This document shows positions 8,977 to 16,896 of a stretch of DNA of 64,000 nt, in pieces. The DNA is from Actinocatenispora sera (GTDB lineage Bacteria; Actinomycetota; Actinomycetes; Mycobacteriales; Micromonosporaceae). The notes under the pieces were generated by a model. It was not told the DNA's origin, made no database searches, and was given only the letters and a program-made list of their open reading frames with translations. The position numbers were made by a program, and so were the translations under genes. Position 1 is the stretch's first letter, and each line of letters starts with the position of its first letter. The stretch spans positions 6,158,426-6,222,425 of the forward strand of contig NZ_AP023354.1 of assembly GCF_018324685.1 (NCBI RefSeq). Direction: 5' to 3'.

Positions 8977-9999
8977 ATGCCGCAGGTCGTCGTGGTCACC
9001 GGTGCCAGTGGAGGGGTCGGCCGGGCCGTGGTGCGGGCCTTTGCACGCCGGCACGACCGGATCGCGCTGCTCGCCCGCGGACAGCAGGGCCTGGCGTCCG
9101 CGGCGGACGATGTGCGCCAGGCCGGCGGTACCCCGCTGGTGGTGGCGACCGACGTGGCCGACGCCGAGCAGGTGGCCGACGCGGCCGACCGGGTCGAGCG
9201 AGAGCTGGGTCCGATCGACGTGTGGGTCAACGTGGCGATGACGACGGTGTTCGCGCCGTTCGACCGGATCGAGCCGGCGGAGTTCCGGCGCGTCACCGAG
9301 GTCGACTACCTCGGCTTCGTGTACGGCACGATGGCCGCGTTGCGGCACATGAAGCCGCGCGATCACGGCACGATCGTGCACGTCGGGTCCGCGCTGGCGT
9401 ACCGCGGAATCCCGCTGCAGTCCGCGTACTGCGGTGCCAAGCACGCGATCCAGGGCTTCCACGAATCGCTGCGCTGCGAGCTGCTGCACGAGGGCAGCAA
9501 GGTACGGGTGACGATGGTGCAGATGCCCGGCCTCAACACGCCGCAGTTCACCTGGGTACGCTCCCGGCTGCCGCGCCGGGCCCAGCCGGTACCGCCGATC
9601 TACCAGCCGGAGGTCGCCGCCCGCGCGGTGCTGCACGCCGCCGACCATCCGCGCCGCCGGGAGTACTGGGTCGGCACCAGCACCGCGGTCACGTTGCTGC
9701 TCAACGCCGTCGTACCGGGGCTGCTGGACCGTTACCTCGCGCGCACCGCGTTCTCCGGGCAGCAGACCGATCAGCGGCGGCGCCCCGACGACCCGGAGAA
9801 CCTCTTCGCGCCGGCGGACAGCCGCGCCGGGCACGACTTCGGCGCGCACGGCCGGTTCGACGAGACGGCGAAGGCCCGCGACCCGCAACCGTGGCTGTCC
9901 CGCCACCACGGGGTACTGGCGACCACCGCGGTCACCGCCGCCGGGCTGTGCGGTGTGGCCGCGGCCCGGCAGGTGCGGCGCGGCCGGCATCCGGGCTGA
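8977..9999 (+). CDS. SDR-family oxidoreductase with C-terminal extension
   Basis: Short-chain dehydrogenase/reductase of 340 residues. NAD(P) motif TGASGGVG at 8-15; catalytic Ser138, Tyr151 and Lys155 (YCGAKH). The usual NNAG is replaced by VNVAM (84-88), a change seen in this subgroup. After the roughly 240-residue core there is a 100-residue tail with a hydrophobic stretch near the C-terminus (TAVTAAGLCGVAAA), so the protein may associate with the membrane. ATG at 8977 follows GGGAGGGGAACGA. The FAD/Fe-S gene starts 42 bp downstream and is probably co-transcribed. Substrate unknown. Confidence 0.88.
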   Translation: MPQVVVVTGASGGVGRAVVRAFARRHDRIALLARGQQGLASAADDVRQAGGTPLVVATDVADAEQVADAADRVERELGPIDVWVNVAMTTVFAPFDRIEPAEFRRVTEVDYLGFVYGTMAALRHMKPRDHGTIVHVGSALAYRGIPLQSAYCGAKHAIQGFHESLRCELLHEGSKVRVTMVQMPGLNTPQFTWVRSRLPRRAQPVPPIYQPEVAARAVLHAADHPRRREYWVGTSTAVTLLLNAVVPGLLDRYLARTAFSGQQTDQRRRPDDPENLFAPADSRAGHDFGAHGRFDETAKARDPQPWLSRHHGVLATTAVTAAGLCGVAAARQVRRGRHPG

Positions 10000-10041
10000 C
10001 CGTCGTCCCGCCTCGACCGACCGGACGACCAGCGAAGGGTG

Positions 10042-13000
10042 ATGAGCGACGTGACAGGTCCGGTACGCGAACTGACACCGGCCGATCTGGCCGACCTCGA
10101 TGTGACGCGTCTCGCGACGGCGCTGCGTGACCGGGTCGACGGCGAGGTCCGGTTCGACGCGGGCACCCGCGGCACGTACGCGACGGACGGCTCGAACTAC
10201 CGCCAGGTGCCCATCGGGGTGGTGCTGCCGCGCTCGGTCGAGGCCGGTGTCGAGGCGATGCGGGTGTGCGCCGAGTTCGGTGCCCCGGTGCTGTCCCGCG
10301 GCGCCGGTACCAGCCTGGGCGGCCAGTGCACCAACGTCGCGGTGATCATCGACTGGACCAAGTACTGCCACCGGTTGGTCTCGGTGGATCCGCAGCGGCG
10401 CACCTGCGTGGTGGAGCCCGGCATCGTGTTGGACGAGCTGAACCGTCAACTGTCCGACCACGGTCTCAAGTTCGGGCCGAAGCCGTCGACGCACAGCCAC
10501 TGCACGCTCGGCGGGATGATCGGCAACAACTCGTGCGGCGCCTCGGCCCAGGCGTACGGGAAGACCGTGGACAGCGTGCGCCGGCTGGAGATCTGCACCC
10601 CGGACGGCAGCCGGTTCTGGATCGGTCCCACCACGGCCGAGGAGGACGAGCGGATCCTCGCCGCGGGCGACCGGCGCGCCGAGATCCATCGCGGCCTGCG
10701 CGCGATCGCGGACCGCTACGCCGAGGACATCCGGTCCGGCTACCCGGACATCCCGCGCCGGGTGTCCGGCTACAACCTCGACTCGCTGCTGCCCGAGCAC
10801 GGCCCGAACCCGGCGCGGGCGCTGGTCGGCAGCGAGGGCACGCTGTGCGCGGTGCTGCACGCCGAGATCGAGCTGGTACCGGTGGAGGCGGCCGACGCGA
10901 TCCTGGTCCTCGGCTACGACGACATCTGTGCCGCCGCCGATGACGTGCCGGCGATCCTGGCGCACAGCGAACCCTCGCAGCTGGAGGCGATCGACGACCG
11001 GATGGCGCAGCTGATGCGCGAGGAGCATGCCTACCTGGATTCGCTGGACCAGTTGCCGGCCGGCAACAGCTGGCTGCTGATCCAGTTCTTCGGCGACGAC
11101 AAGGAGGACGCGGACCGCAAGGCGACCGACCTGGTGGCCGCGCTGGGCCGGTCCACCGACGACGAACGGGTAGCGCTGTCCGACGACACGGTGCGCGAGC
11201 AGGAGATGCTGAAGGCGCGCGAGGCCGGCCTCGGTGTCACCGCCCGGCCGCCGGACGACCGCGAGACCTGGGAGGGCTGGGAGGACTCGGCGGTCGGGCC
11301 CGACCGGCTCGGCGACTATCTGCGCGACCTGAAGGCGCTGTTCGACGAGTTCGACTACGACCACCCGGCGCTGTACGGGCACTTCGGCCAGGGCTGCGTG
11401 CACACCAGGATCCCGTTCGAGCTGACCACCGCCGACGGGGTGGCCGCGTTCCGGGAGTTCCTGCACCGTACCGCGCGCCTGGTCGTGTCGTACGGCGGGT
11501 CGCTGTCCGGTGAGCACGGCGACGGGCAGGCCCGCGGGGAGCTGCTCACCATCATGTTCGGCCCGCGGCTGGTCGAGGCGTTCGGCGAGCTGAAGCGGCT
11601 GTTCGATCCGGACAACCGGATGAACCCGGGCAAGGTCGTGAGTCCCCACCCGGTCGACGGCCAGCTGCGGCTCGGCGCCGACTGGCACCCGGGCACGTTC
11701 GACACGGAGTTCGGCTACCCGCACGACGACCACAGCTTCACCAGCGCGGTGCTGCGGTGCGTCGGCATCGGCAACTGCCGCTCGCACACCGGCGACGTGA
11801 TGTGCCCGTCGTACCGGGCGACCGGCGAGGAGGAGCACTCCACCCGCGGCCGGGCCCGGCTGCTGTTCGAGATGATGAACGGGCACGAGGACTCGGCTAT
11901 CACGAACGGCTGGCGTTCCACCGAGGTACGCGACGCGCTCGATCTGTGTCTGGCCTGCAAGGGATGCAAGAGCGACTGCCCGGTCGGCGTGGACATGGCC
12001 ACCTACAAGGCGGAGTTCCTGTCGCACCACTATGCGCACCGGCTGCGGCCCACCGCGCACTACGCGCTCGGCTGGCTTCCGCTGTGGGCGCAGCTGGTCC
12101 GGCCGGCGCCGCGGCTGGCGAACGCCGCCCTGCGCGCACCGGTGCTGTCGGCGCTCGGCAAGCGGATCGCCGGTGTCGCGGCGGAACGCGAGGCACCGCC
12201 GTTCGCGGCGCGGCCGTTCGTCGACTGGTGGCGGGCACAGCGGCGCCCCGAGCCGGACCCGGACGATCCACGCACCGTCGTGTTGTGGCCGGACACGTTC
12301 AGCAACCACTTCCACCCGCACGTGGCGCGCGCCGCGGTACAGGTGCTGGAGGCGGCCGGGCTGCACGTCGCGGTACCGGAGAAACCCGTGTGTTGCGGGC
12401 TGACCTGGATCTCCACCGGGCAGCTCACGACCGCGAAGAAGGTCCTGCGGCGCACCGTCGCGGCGCTGCGACCGTGGCTGTCCGCCGGTACCCCGATCAT
12501 CGGGCTGGAACCCTCCTGTACGGCGGTGTTCCGCTCCGACGCACCGGAGTTGCTGGACGGCGATCCGGACATCGAACGGCTGTCCGGTCAGGTGTCGACG
12601 TTCTCCGAGGCGCTGCTGCGCCACGCGCCGGACGACTGGCAACCGCCACAGTTGGCCCGGCGGGCGCTGGTGCAGACGCACTGCCACCAGCACGCGGTAC
12701 TCGGCAGCGACCCGGACGCCGAGCTGTTGCGCCGCGCCGACATCGACGCCGACTTCCTCGACTCCGGCTGCTGCGGGCTGGCCGGCAACTTCGGCTTCGA
12801 GCGCGGCCACCACGACGTGTCGATGGCCTGCGCGGAACGGGTACTGCTGCCCGCGGTGCGCGACGCGGCGCCCGACGCGCTGGTTCTCGCCGACGGCTTC
12901 AGCTGCCGCACCCAGATCGAGGAGGCGGGTACCGGCCGCCGGGCCATGCACCTGGCGGAGGCGCTGGCGATGGGGCTGTCCGGGCATGCGCCGGTGCAGC

Positions 13001-13152
13001 GCCCGGAAATGGTCGCCGCGCCCCGGCCGGCACCGTCCGCACGGGCCGGTAAGGCCGTCACCGCGGTCGCCGCCGGCCTGCTCACCGGGGCGGCGCTGAC
13101 CGCCGTACCGCTGATCCGCGGCAGCATCCGCACCCTGCGCCACCGCCGCTGA
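10042..13152 (+). CDS. FAD-linked oxidase / 4Fe-4S / CCG-domain dehydrogenase fusion
   Basis: A 1,036-residue fusion of a D-lactate or 2-hydroxyacid dehydrogenase-type flavoprotein and an iron-sulfur subunit. An FAD-binding PCMH-type domain (GAGTSLGGQC near residue 95, then a GGMIGNNSCGA motif) is followed by the FAD oxidase C-terminal domain (to about 550), a ferredoxin-like region with two cysteine clusters (about 572-650; CLACKGCKSDCP) and two CCG domains (CCGLTW near 784, SCCGLAGNFGF near 909). A hydrophobic segment ends the protein (GLLTGAALTAVPL). Electrons probably pass to the quinone pool; substrate undetermined. Start ATG 10042 with GAAGG upstream; an in-frame GTG immediately precedes it. 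Confidence 0.88.
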   Translation: MSDVTGPVRELTPADLADLDVTRLATALRDRVDGEVRFDAGTRGTYATDGSNYRQVPIGVVLPRSVEAGVEAMRVCAEFGAPVLSRGAGTSLGGQCTNVAVIIDWTKYCHRLVSVDPQRRTCVVEPGIVLDELNRQLSDHGLKFGPKPSTHSHCTLGGMIGNNSCGASAQAYGKTVDSVRRLEICTPDGSRFWIGPTTAEEDERILAAGDRRAEIHRGLRAIADRYAEDIRSGYPDIPRRVSGYNLDSLLPEHGPNPARALVGSEGTLCAVLHAEIELVPVEAADAILVLGYDDICAAADDVPAILAHSEPSQLEAIDDRMAQLMREEHAYLDSLDQLPAGNSWLLIQFFGDDKEDADRKATDLVAALGRSTDDERVALSDDTVREQEMLKAREAGLGVTARPPDDRETWEGWEDSAVGPDRLGDYLRDLKALFDEFDYDHPALYGHFGQGCVHTRIPFELTTADGVAAFREFLHRTARLVVSYGGSLSGEHGDGQARGELLTIMFGPRLVEAFGELKRLFDPDNRMNPGKVVSPHPVDGQLRLGADWHPGTFDTEFGYPHDDHSFTSAVLRCVGIGNCRSHTGDVMCPSYRATGEEEHSTRGRARLLFEMMNGHEDSAITNGWRSTEVRDALDLCLACKGCKSDCPVGVDMATYKAEFLSHHYAHRLRPTAHYALGWLPLWAQLVRPAPRLANAALRAPVLSALGKRIAGVAAEREAPPFAARPFVDWWRAQRRPEPDPDDPRTVVLWPDTFSNHFHPHVARAAVQVLEAAGLHVAVPEKPVCCGLTWISTGQLTTAKKVLRRTVAALRPWLSAGTPIIGLEPSCTAVFRSDAPELLDGDPDIERLSGQVSTFSEALLRHAPDDWQPPQLARRALVQTHCHQHAVLGSDPDAELLRRADIDADFLDSGCCGLAGNFGFERGHHDVSMACAERVLLPAVRDAAPDALVLADGFSCRTQIEEAGTGRRAMHLAEALAMGLSGHAPVQRPEMVAAPRPAPSARAGKAVTAVAAGLLTGAALTAVPLIRGSIRTLRHRR

Positions 13153-13166
13153 GCGGGCCCGACGCC

Positions 13167-13270
13167 GCCGCTCGGCGGCGCTTGCCGCCACTGCCACTCG
13201 GCGGCGCTTGCCGCCACTGCCACTCGGCGGCGCTTGCCGCCACTGCCGCTCGGCGGCGCCGGCCGCCACT
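13167..13270. repeat. Four 26-bp tandem units after the FAD oxidase gene
   Basis: Units start at 13167, 13193, 13219 and 13245, built on GCCACTCGGCGGCGCTTGCC plus GCCACT; the middle two are identical. The unit resembles the end of the preceding gene (CCACCGCCGCTGAGCGGGC). Together with 13271-13504 this gene-free stretch of about 350 bp also holds the hairpin at 13425 and the promoter region of the peptidase. Confidence 0.9.
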
Positions 13271-13424
13271 CGACCCCCGACCGCCCGACGTTTCGGCCGG
13301 TTTCCGGGGAACACAGGCGTGGCACGAAACGACCCCATGAGTTCGTTCGCGAGGCAGTGGTCGTTACATCCTGAATCGAAGCTTCCGTCCGGCCTGTCTG
13401 GTCGCTACGCTCCGCCTTGTCCGA

Positions 13425-13469
13425 AGAGGTCCCGACGAGAGGGCAACCGCCCTCCCGACCGAGACCTCT
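13425..13469 (+). promoter_or_regulatory. Two-level hairpin in the peptidase 5' region
   Basis: An outer stem AGAGGTC/GACCTCT (13425-13431 with 13463-13469) encloses an inner hairpin GAGGGC-AACC-GCCCTC (13439-13454). It lies 35 bp before the ATG of the S53 peptidase. It could be an attenuator or a 5' UTR structure; no known riboswitch class was recognised. Confidence 0.5.
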
Positions 13470-13504
13470 GACCGGGACCCCTCTCACCCCTCACGGAGGT
13501 TCCC

Positions 13505-14701
13505 ATGGGTTCACGCCTGCGTACCGCCGGATTCGCGGTCCTCGCAGCGGCGGGGCTGGTGGCCATGTCCGGTACCGCGACGGCCGCCCCGGCACAGGCC
13601 GGCACGACCGCGCGCACGATGCACTCGTGCGCCACCGTCACCGCCGGCCACGCGCACTGCCTGGCGGAGATGCGTACCGACGTGCACCGCAGCAACGCCG
13701 CCGTGCGCAAGGCGGCGGCGACACCGTCCGGGTACGGACCGGCGGACCTGCAGTCGGCCTACAAGCTGCCGTCCGGCAGCGCCGGCAACGGGCAGACCGT
13801 GGCGATCGTCGACGCGTACGACGCGCCGACCGCCGAGCAGGACCTGGCCGTCTACCGCAGCCAGTACGGCCTGCCGGCGTGCACGACCGCCAACGGCTGC
13901 TTCCGCAAGGTCGACCAGAACGGCGGCACCAACTACCCGCGCAAGAACGGCGGCTGGGCGCAGGAGATCTCGCTGGACCTCGACATGGTCTCGGCGGTGT
14001 GCCCGAACTGCCACATCCTGCTGGTGGAGGCCAAGAGCAGCTCGTTCGCGAACCTCGGCGCGGCGGTCAACCGCGCCGCCACCATGGGCGCGGACGTGAT
14101 CAGCAACAGCTACGGCGGCTCCGACGCCTCCGACGCCAACTACGGCCAGTACTACAACCACCCGGGCATCGCGATCACCGTCAGCTCGGGCGACGCCGGC
14201 TACGGGGTGGAGTACCCGGCCTCCTCGCACTACGTCACCGCGGTCGGCGGTACGTCGCTGCGCGCCGACTCCAGCTCGCGTGGCTGGTCGGAGTCGGCCT
14301 GGAGCGGCGCCGGTTCCGGCTGCTCGGCCTACAACACCGCGCTGTCCGGCCAGTCCGGTGTCGGTACCGGCTGCGGCAAGCGGGCGGTCGCGGACGTGTC
14401 CGCGGTGGCCGACCCCAACACCGGTGTCGCCGTCTACGACAGCACCGCCTACCAGGGCTACTCGGGCTGGATGGTGTTCGGCGGTACCAGCGTCGCGGCC
14501 CCGGTCATCGGCGCCGTGTACGGCCTGGCCGGCAACGCCGGCAGCATCGACAACAACTACCCGTACGCGCACGCCTCGTCGCTGTTCGACGTGACGAGCG
14601 GTTCGAACGGGTCGTGCAGCACCAGCCAGTGGTGCCGGTCGCGCACCGGCTGGGACGGTCCGACCGGCCTCGGCACCCCGAACGGCGTCGGAGCCTTCTG
14701 A
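13505..14701 (+). CDS. Secreted S53 (sedolisin-type) serine peptidase
   Basis: Exported acid-type serine-carboxyl peptidase of 398 residues. A signal peptide (Arg at 4 and 6, hydrophobic 9-22, cleavage near ATAAPA 25-30) is followed by a short spacer and the S53 catalytic domain from about residue 77. The catalytic residues are visible: Glu154 and Asp158 (QEISLD), oxyanion Asp230 (SSGDAG) and nucleophile Ser329 (GGTSVAAP). Classical sedolisins carry a propeptide of some 180 residues; here only about 45 residues lie between signal peptide and catalytic domain. ATG at 13505 after GGAGGT. Cysteine pairs (126/132, 166/169, 273/290) suggest disulfides. Confidence 0.9.
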   Translation: MGSRLRTAGFAVLAAAGLVAMSGTATAAPAQAGTTARTMHSCATVTAGHAHCLAEMRTDVHRSNAAVRKAAATPSGYGPADLQSAYKLPSGSAGNGQTVAIVDAYDAPTAEQDLAVYRSQYGLPACTTANGCFRKVDQNGGTNYPRKNGGWAQEISLDLDMVSAVCPNCHILLVEAKSSSFANLGAAVNRAATMGADVISNSYGGSDASDANYGQYYNHPGIAITVSSGDAGYGVEYPASSHYVTAVGGTSLRADSSSRGWSESAWSGAGSGCSAYNTALSGQSGVGTGCGKRAVADVSAVADPNTGVAVYDSTAYQGYSGWMVFGGTSVAAPVIGAVYGLAGNAGSIDNNYPYAHASSLFDVTSGSNGSCSTSQWCRSRTGWDGPTGLGTPNGVGAF

Positions 14702-14821
14702 CCGACCAGGTGCCCGCCGGCTGGCAGAGGTACTCGCGATGGGCTACCCAGGCACGCCGGTGGAGCATCCGGATCGGGTCGTCGCACCGCGGCGCCGTCG
14801 GCCCGGGACAGCGGGGCGCTC

Positions 14822-14903
14822 ACCGCAGTCGCGCCGGGCTGCTGACGGGCGCGGCGCTCACCCCGCCCCGCTGATCCGCTGCCTGCGTCGCTGTCGCTGA
14901 GCC
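14822..14903 (+). repeat. Degenerate copy of the FAD oxidase gene 3' end
   Basis: The stretch aligns with 13062-13155, the last codons and stop of the FAD oxidase gene, including a decayed version of the peptide AGLLTGAALT and the shared CCGCTGATCCGC and CGCTGAGC blocks. The two copies flank the S53 peptidase gene as direct repeats. Confidence 0.65.
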
Positions 14904-14918
14904 GACCCCGCCGGTGCG

Positions 14919-14955
14919 AGCCCGGGCTGTCCGTTCGCGGACGGCGGCCCGGGCT
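14919..14955. terminator. Strong hairpin with TTCG tetraloop
   Basis: Outer stem AGCCCGGGC/GCCCGGGCT (14919-14927 with 14947-14955) and inner stem GTCCG-TTCG-CGGAC. It sits between the convergent peptidase and hicB genes and can serve as a terminator in both directions. Confidence 0.75.
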
Positions 14956-14982
14956 TCCGCGTGCTGGCGGAGAGTTGCGCAC

Positions 14983-15420
14983 TCATCGACCCGAGCGTCC
15001 GACGTTGGGGATCATGCCGCGCCCCGTCGACCGGCGCGGCGCGACCTGCGAGATCCGCTGCGGCGAGACCCGCAGCAGAACCGCCGCGTCCCGCACCGAC
15101 ATGTGCCGCCGGGTCAGCTGCTCGGCCAGCTTCGCAGTACGTTCCGCGAGTTCCCGCTCGGCTTCGGCGATGCGGCTGCGCTCGGCGCGGATGTCGGCGG
15201 TGACGCGGTCGATGTCCTCATCTCCGGTCCGGTACTCATAGTCCAGCACTAGGCCGGCCTCGGCGTCTTCCGGCAGGTCTTCGGCGAGCGCGATCGCTTC
15301 GCGGACGTTGCCGTCGAGGCCGGGCAGGTTCTTCGCCCAGGTCTGCGTGCCCTCGAGGTTCGGCACGTCAGCCAGCCAAGCGTCACCCTCGCGGGTCACG
15401 ACTACCCGGTACGCGTTCAC
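14983..15420 (-). CDS. hicB: HicB-like antitoxin with C-terminal helix-turn-helix
   Basis: Antitoxin of a type II HicAB module, 145 residues. The N-terminal part has the partial RNase-H-like HicB fold (RVVVTREGDAWLADVPNLEG, then a helix LDGNVREAIALAEDL). A coiled, charged linker (about 80-115) leads to a DNA-binding segment SVRDAAVLLRVSPQRISQV. The GTG at 15420 overlaps the hicA stop by four bases (GTGA), indicating translational coupling; another GTG lies at 15429. The antitoxin is downstream of the toxin, the usual hicAB order. It probably represses the module by binding the inverted repeat at 15635-15673. Confidence 0.8.
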   Translation of the reverse strand: MNAYRVVVTREGDAWLADVPNLEGTQTWAKNLPGLDGNVREAIALAEDLPEDAEAGLVLDYEYRTGDEDIDRVTADIRAERSRIAEAERELAERTAKLAEQLTRRHMSVRDAAVLLRVSPQRISQVAPRRSTGRGMIPNVGRSGR

Positions 15421-15626
15421 TGCAACCACCCCTGTCCGAACACGGGCTCCATGGCCTTCTCGATGGACCGCAGGGTCCCAGCGGGGATGTCCCCGGCGTG
15501 CTGCGGCACGGTGGTGCGGGCGGTGATGGTGCCTTTGATCGCTTCATACCGGCGGTGCGAGCCGCGCTGCCGCAGCTGGTAGCCGCCGAGCCGCTCGATC
15601 TTCCGGTTCACTTCCCGCGCCTTCAC
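15417..15626 (-). CDS. hicA: HicA-like mRNA interferase toxin
   Basis: Toxin of 69 residues with a dsRBD-like HicA fold: KAREVNRKIERLGGYQLRQRGSH, then a basic strand and TVPQHAGDIPAGTLRSIEKA. The family's catalytic His is present in RGSHRRY (about residue 24) and the PQHAGDIPAGTLR motif is canonical. HicA cleaves mRNA in translating cells (family knowledge). The GTG at 15626 was chosen because the protein then begins at the conserved KAREV helix and because the predicted transcription start falls at or within two bases of this codon, giving a leaderless mRNA. Confidence 0.82.
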   Translation of the reverse strand: MKAREVNRKIERLGGYQLRQRGSHRRYEAIKGTITARTTVPQHAGDIPAGTLRSIEKAMEPVFGQGWLQ

Positions 15627-15633
15627 AAGGGTA

Positions 15634-15673
15634 AGTCTAGCCGCTAGACGCTGCAAGTGTCAAGCGGCTAGAC
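15634..15673 (-). promoter_or_regulatory. hicAB promoter overlapped by an inverted-repeat operator
   Basis: On the minus strand: -35 TTGACA (15663-15658), an 18-base spacer, -10 TAGACT (15639-15634). An 11-bp inverted repeat, GTCTAGCCGCT (15635-15645) and AGCGGCTAGAC (15663-15673), covers both elements; part of arm one is itself nearly palindromic. This fits autorepression by HicB. The GTG start is seven bases beyond the -10. Confidence 0.75.
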
Positions 15674-15795
15674 AATTCCCCGCCACATGAGCGGACCGCG
15701 GAAAGACGACGCGCGCGTATCGACCGGGTATGGGCGGCATCCCGTCGGCCCTGGCCGAGCCGGGCCTGGCCGCTGTCCGGCGCGACCGTGCACGG

Positions 15796-16896
15796 TCAGG
15801 CGACGCGGTAGGGGTCGGCGTCGGCGTCACGCAGGTGCAGGCCGTGGCCCGGGGTGGACAGGTCCGGTTGGGCCGCGCCACCGGACGGATCGGGTACGCC
15901 GTCGAGCAGCATCCGCTCGATCCGGTCATGGTCGGCGAACCACTCCAGGTGCCGGAAGTTCGGGGTGGCGGCGGCGACCGGTACGGTCAGGCTCGGCGCG
16001 CAGTGCCCGGACAGCTCGCGGTTGTGCGCGGCGGCGAGGGCCGCGATCCGCAGCCATTCGGTGTACCCGCCGCACCGGGTTGCGTCGGCCTGCAGGCAGT
16101 CGACCGCATCGACCATCCGGGCGAAGTAGACCAGGTCGTAGCCGTACTCTCCGGCCGCGACGTCCGGCTCGACCAGATCGCTGATCCGCCGCAGCCCGGC
16201 CAGATCGTCCGACGACACCGGCTCCTCGAACCACCGTACGTCCCACTCGGACAGTCGCCGCCCGACCCGGATCGCTTGTCCGACAGCGTATCCGCCGTTC
16301 GCGTCGACGTAGAGCTCGACTTCGGGGCCGACCGTCTCGCGGGTGAGCGCGACGCGCGCCAGGTCCCGCTCGACCCGGCTGCCCCAGGACTCCCCGATCT
16401 TGATCTTGACGCGGCGCATCCCGCGGGACAGCCAGCCGGTGAGCGCATCGGTGAGCTGCCCGTCGTCGTAGCTGGTGAACCCGCCGGAGCCGTACACCGG
16501 TACCTCGGTGCGGGCCAGGCCGAGCAGCCGGGCCAGCGGCAGTTCGGCGAGCTGGGACGCGGCGTCCCACCAGGCGGTGTCCACCGCGGACAGGGCACAG
16601 GACGCGAGCCCGGGCCGGCCCAGGTTGCGGATCGCCCGCTGCATCCGGCCCCACCCGTACGGCACGTCCAGCGCGTCCACGCCGACCGCGGCGCCGGCGA
16701 GCTTGCCGCGGATCAGCGGAACGCAGGCCGCGTCGGCGTAGGTGTAGCCGAAGCCGGTGACCGGCCCGGCCCGTACCGTCGCGGTCACCAGGGTGGTCGA
16801 GTCCCAGGACAGGGTGCCGTCGGCCTCCGGAACCTCGGTCGGCACCGTGAACGCGGCGGCATCCACGGCATCGACCGCGACGTCCGGCCGGCTCAC
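15796..16896 (-). CDS. Enolase-superfamily enzyme (mandelate racemase / muconate lactonizing type)
   Basis: Protein of 366 residues in the mandelate racemase/muconate-lactonizing group. The barrel carries the catalytic KxK (Lys164, Lys166 in VKIKIG), metal ligands Asp198 (DANGG), Glu224 (EEP) and Glu250 (AGEYG), and His298 (SGHCAPS) at the position of the mandelate-racemase His base. Such enzymes abstract the proton alpha to a carboxylate, commonly in sugar-acid dehydration or racemisation; the substrate is not predictable. The GTG start at 16896 overlaps the stop of the thiamine-enzyme gene by four bases, so the two are translationally coupled. Confidence 0.88.
   Translation of the reverse strand: MSRPDVAVDAVDAAAFTVPTEVPEADGTLSWDSTTLVTATVRAGPVTGFGYTYADAACVPLIRGKLAGAAVGVDALDVPYGWGRMQRAIRNLGRPGLASCALSAVDTAWWDAASQLAELPLARLLGLARTEVPVYGSGGFTSYDDGQLTDALTGWLSRGMRRVKIKIGESWGSRVERDLARVALTRETVGPEVELYVDANGGYAVGQAIRVGRRLSEWDVRWFEEPVSSDDLAGLRRISDLVEPDVAAGEYGYDLVYFARMVDAVDCLQADATRCGGYTEWLRIAALAAAHNRELSGHCAPSLTVPVAAATPNFRHLEWFADHDRIERMLLDGVPDPSGGAAQPDLSTPGHGLHLRDADADPYRVA

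Noticed and set aside
8803-13338. Very long minus-strand open frame of about 1,500 codons
   Set aside because: It is antisense to two well-supported genes, is rich in Arg/Gly/His/Val low-complexity sequence and has no recognisable domain; a by-product of high GC content.
13290-13504. c-di-AMP (ydaO-type) riboswitch upstream of the secreted peptidase
   Set aside because: The 5' region has a two-level hairpin but not the conserved ydaO core sequences.
13505-14701. Subtilisin (S8) peptidase
   Set aside because: No Asp-His-Ser triad; the GGTSVAAP serine is combined with Glu154/Asp158 and Asp230 as in S53.
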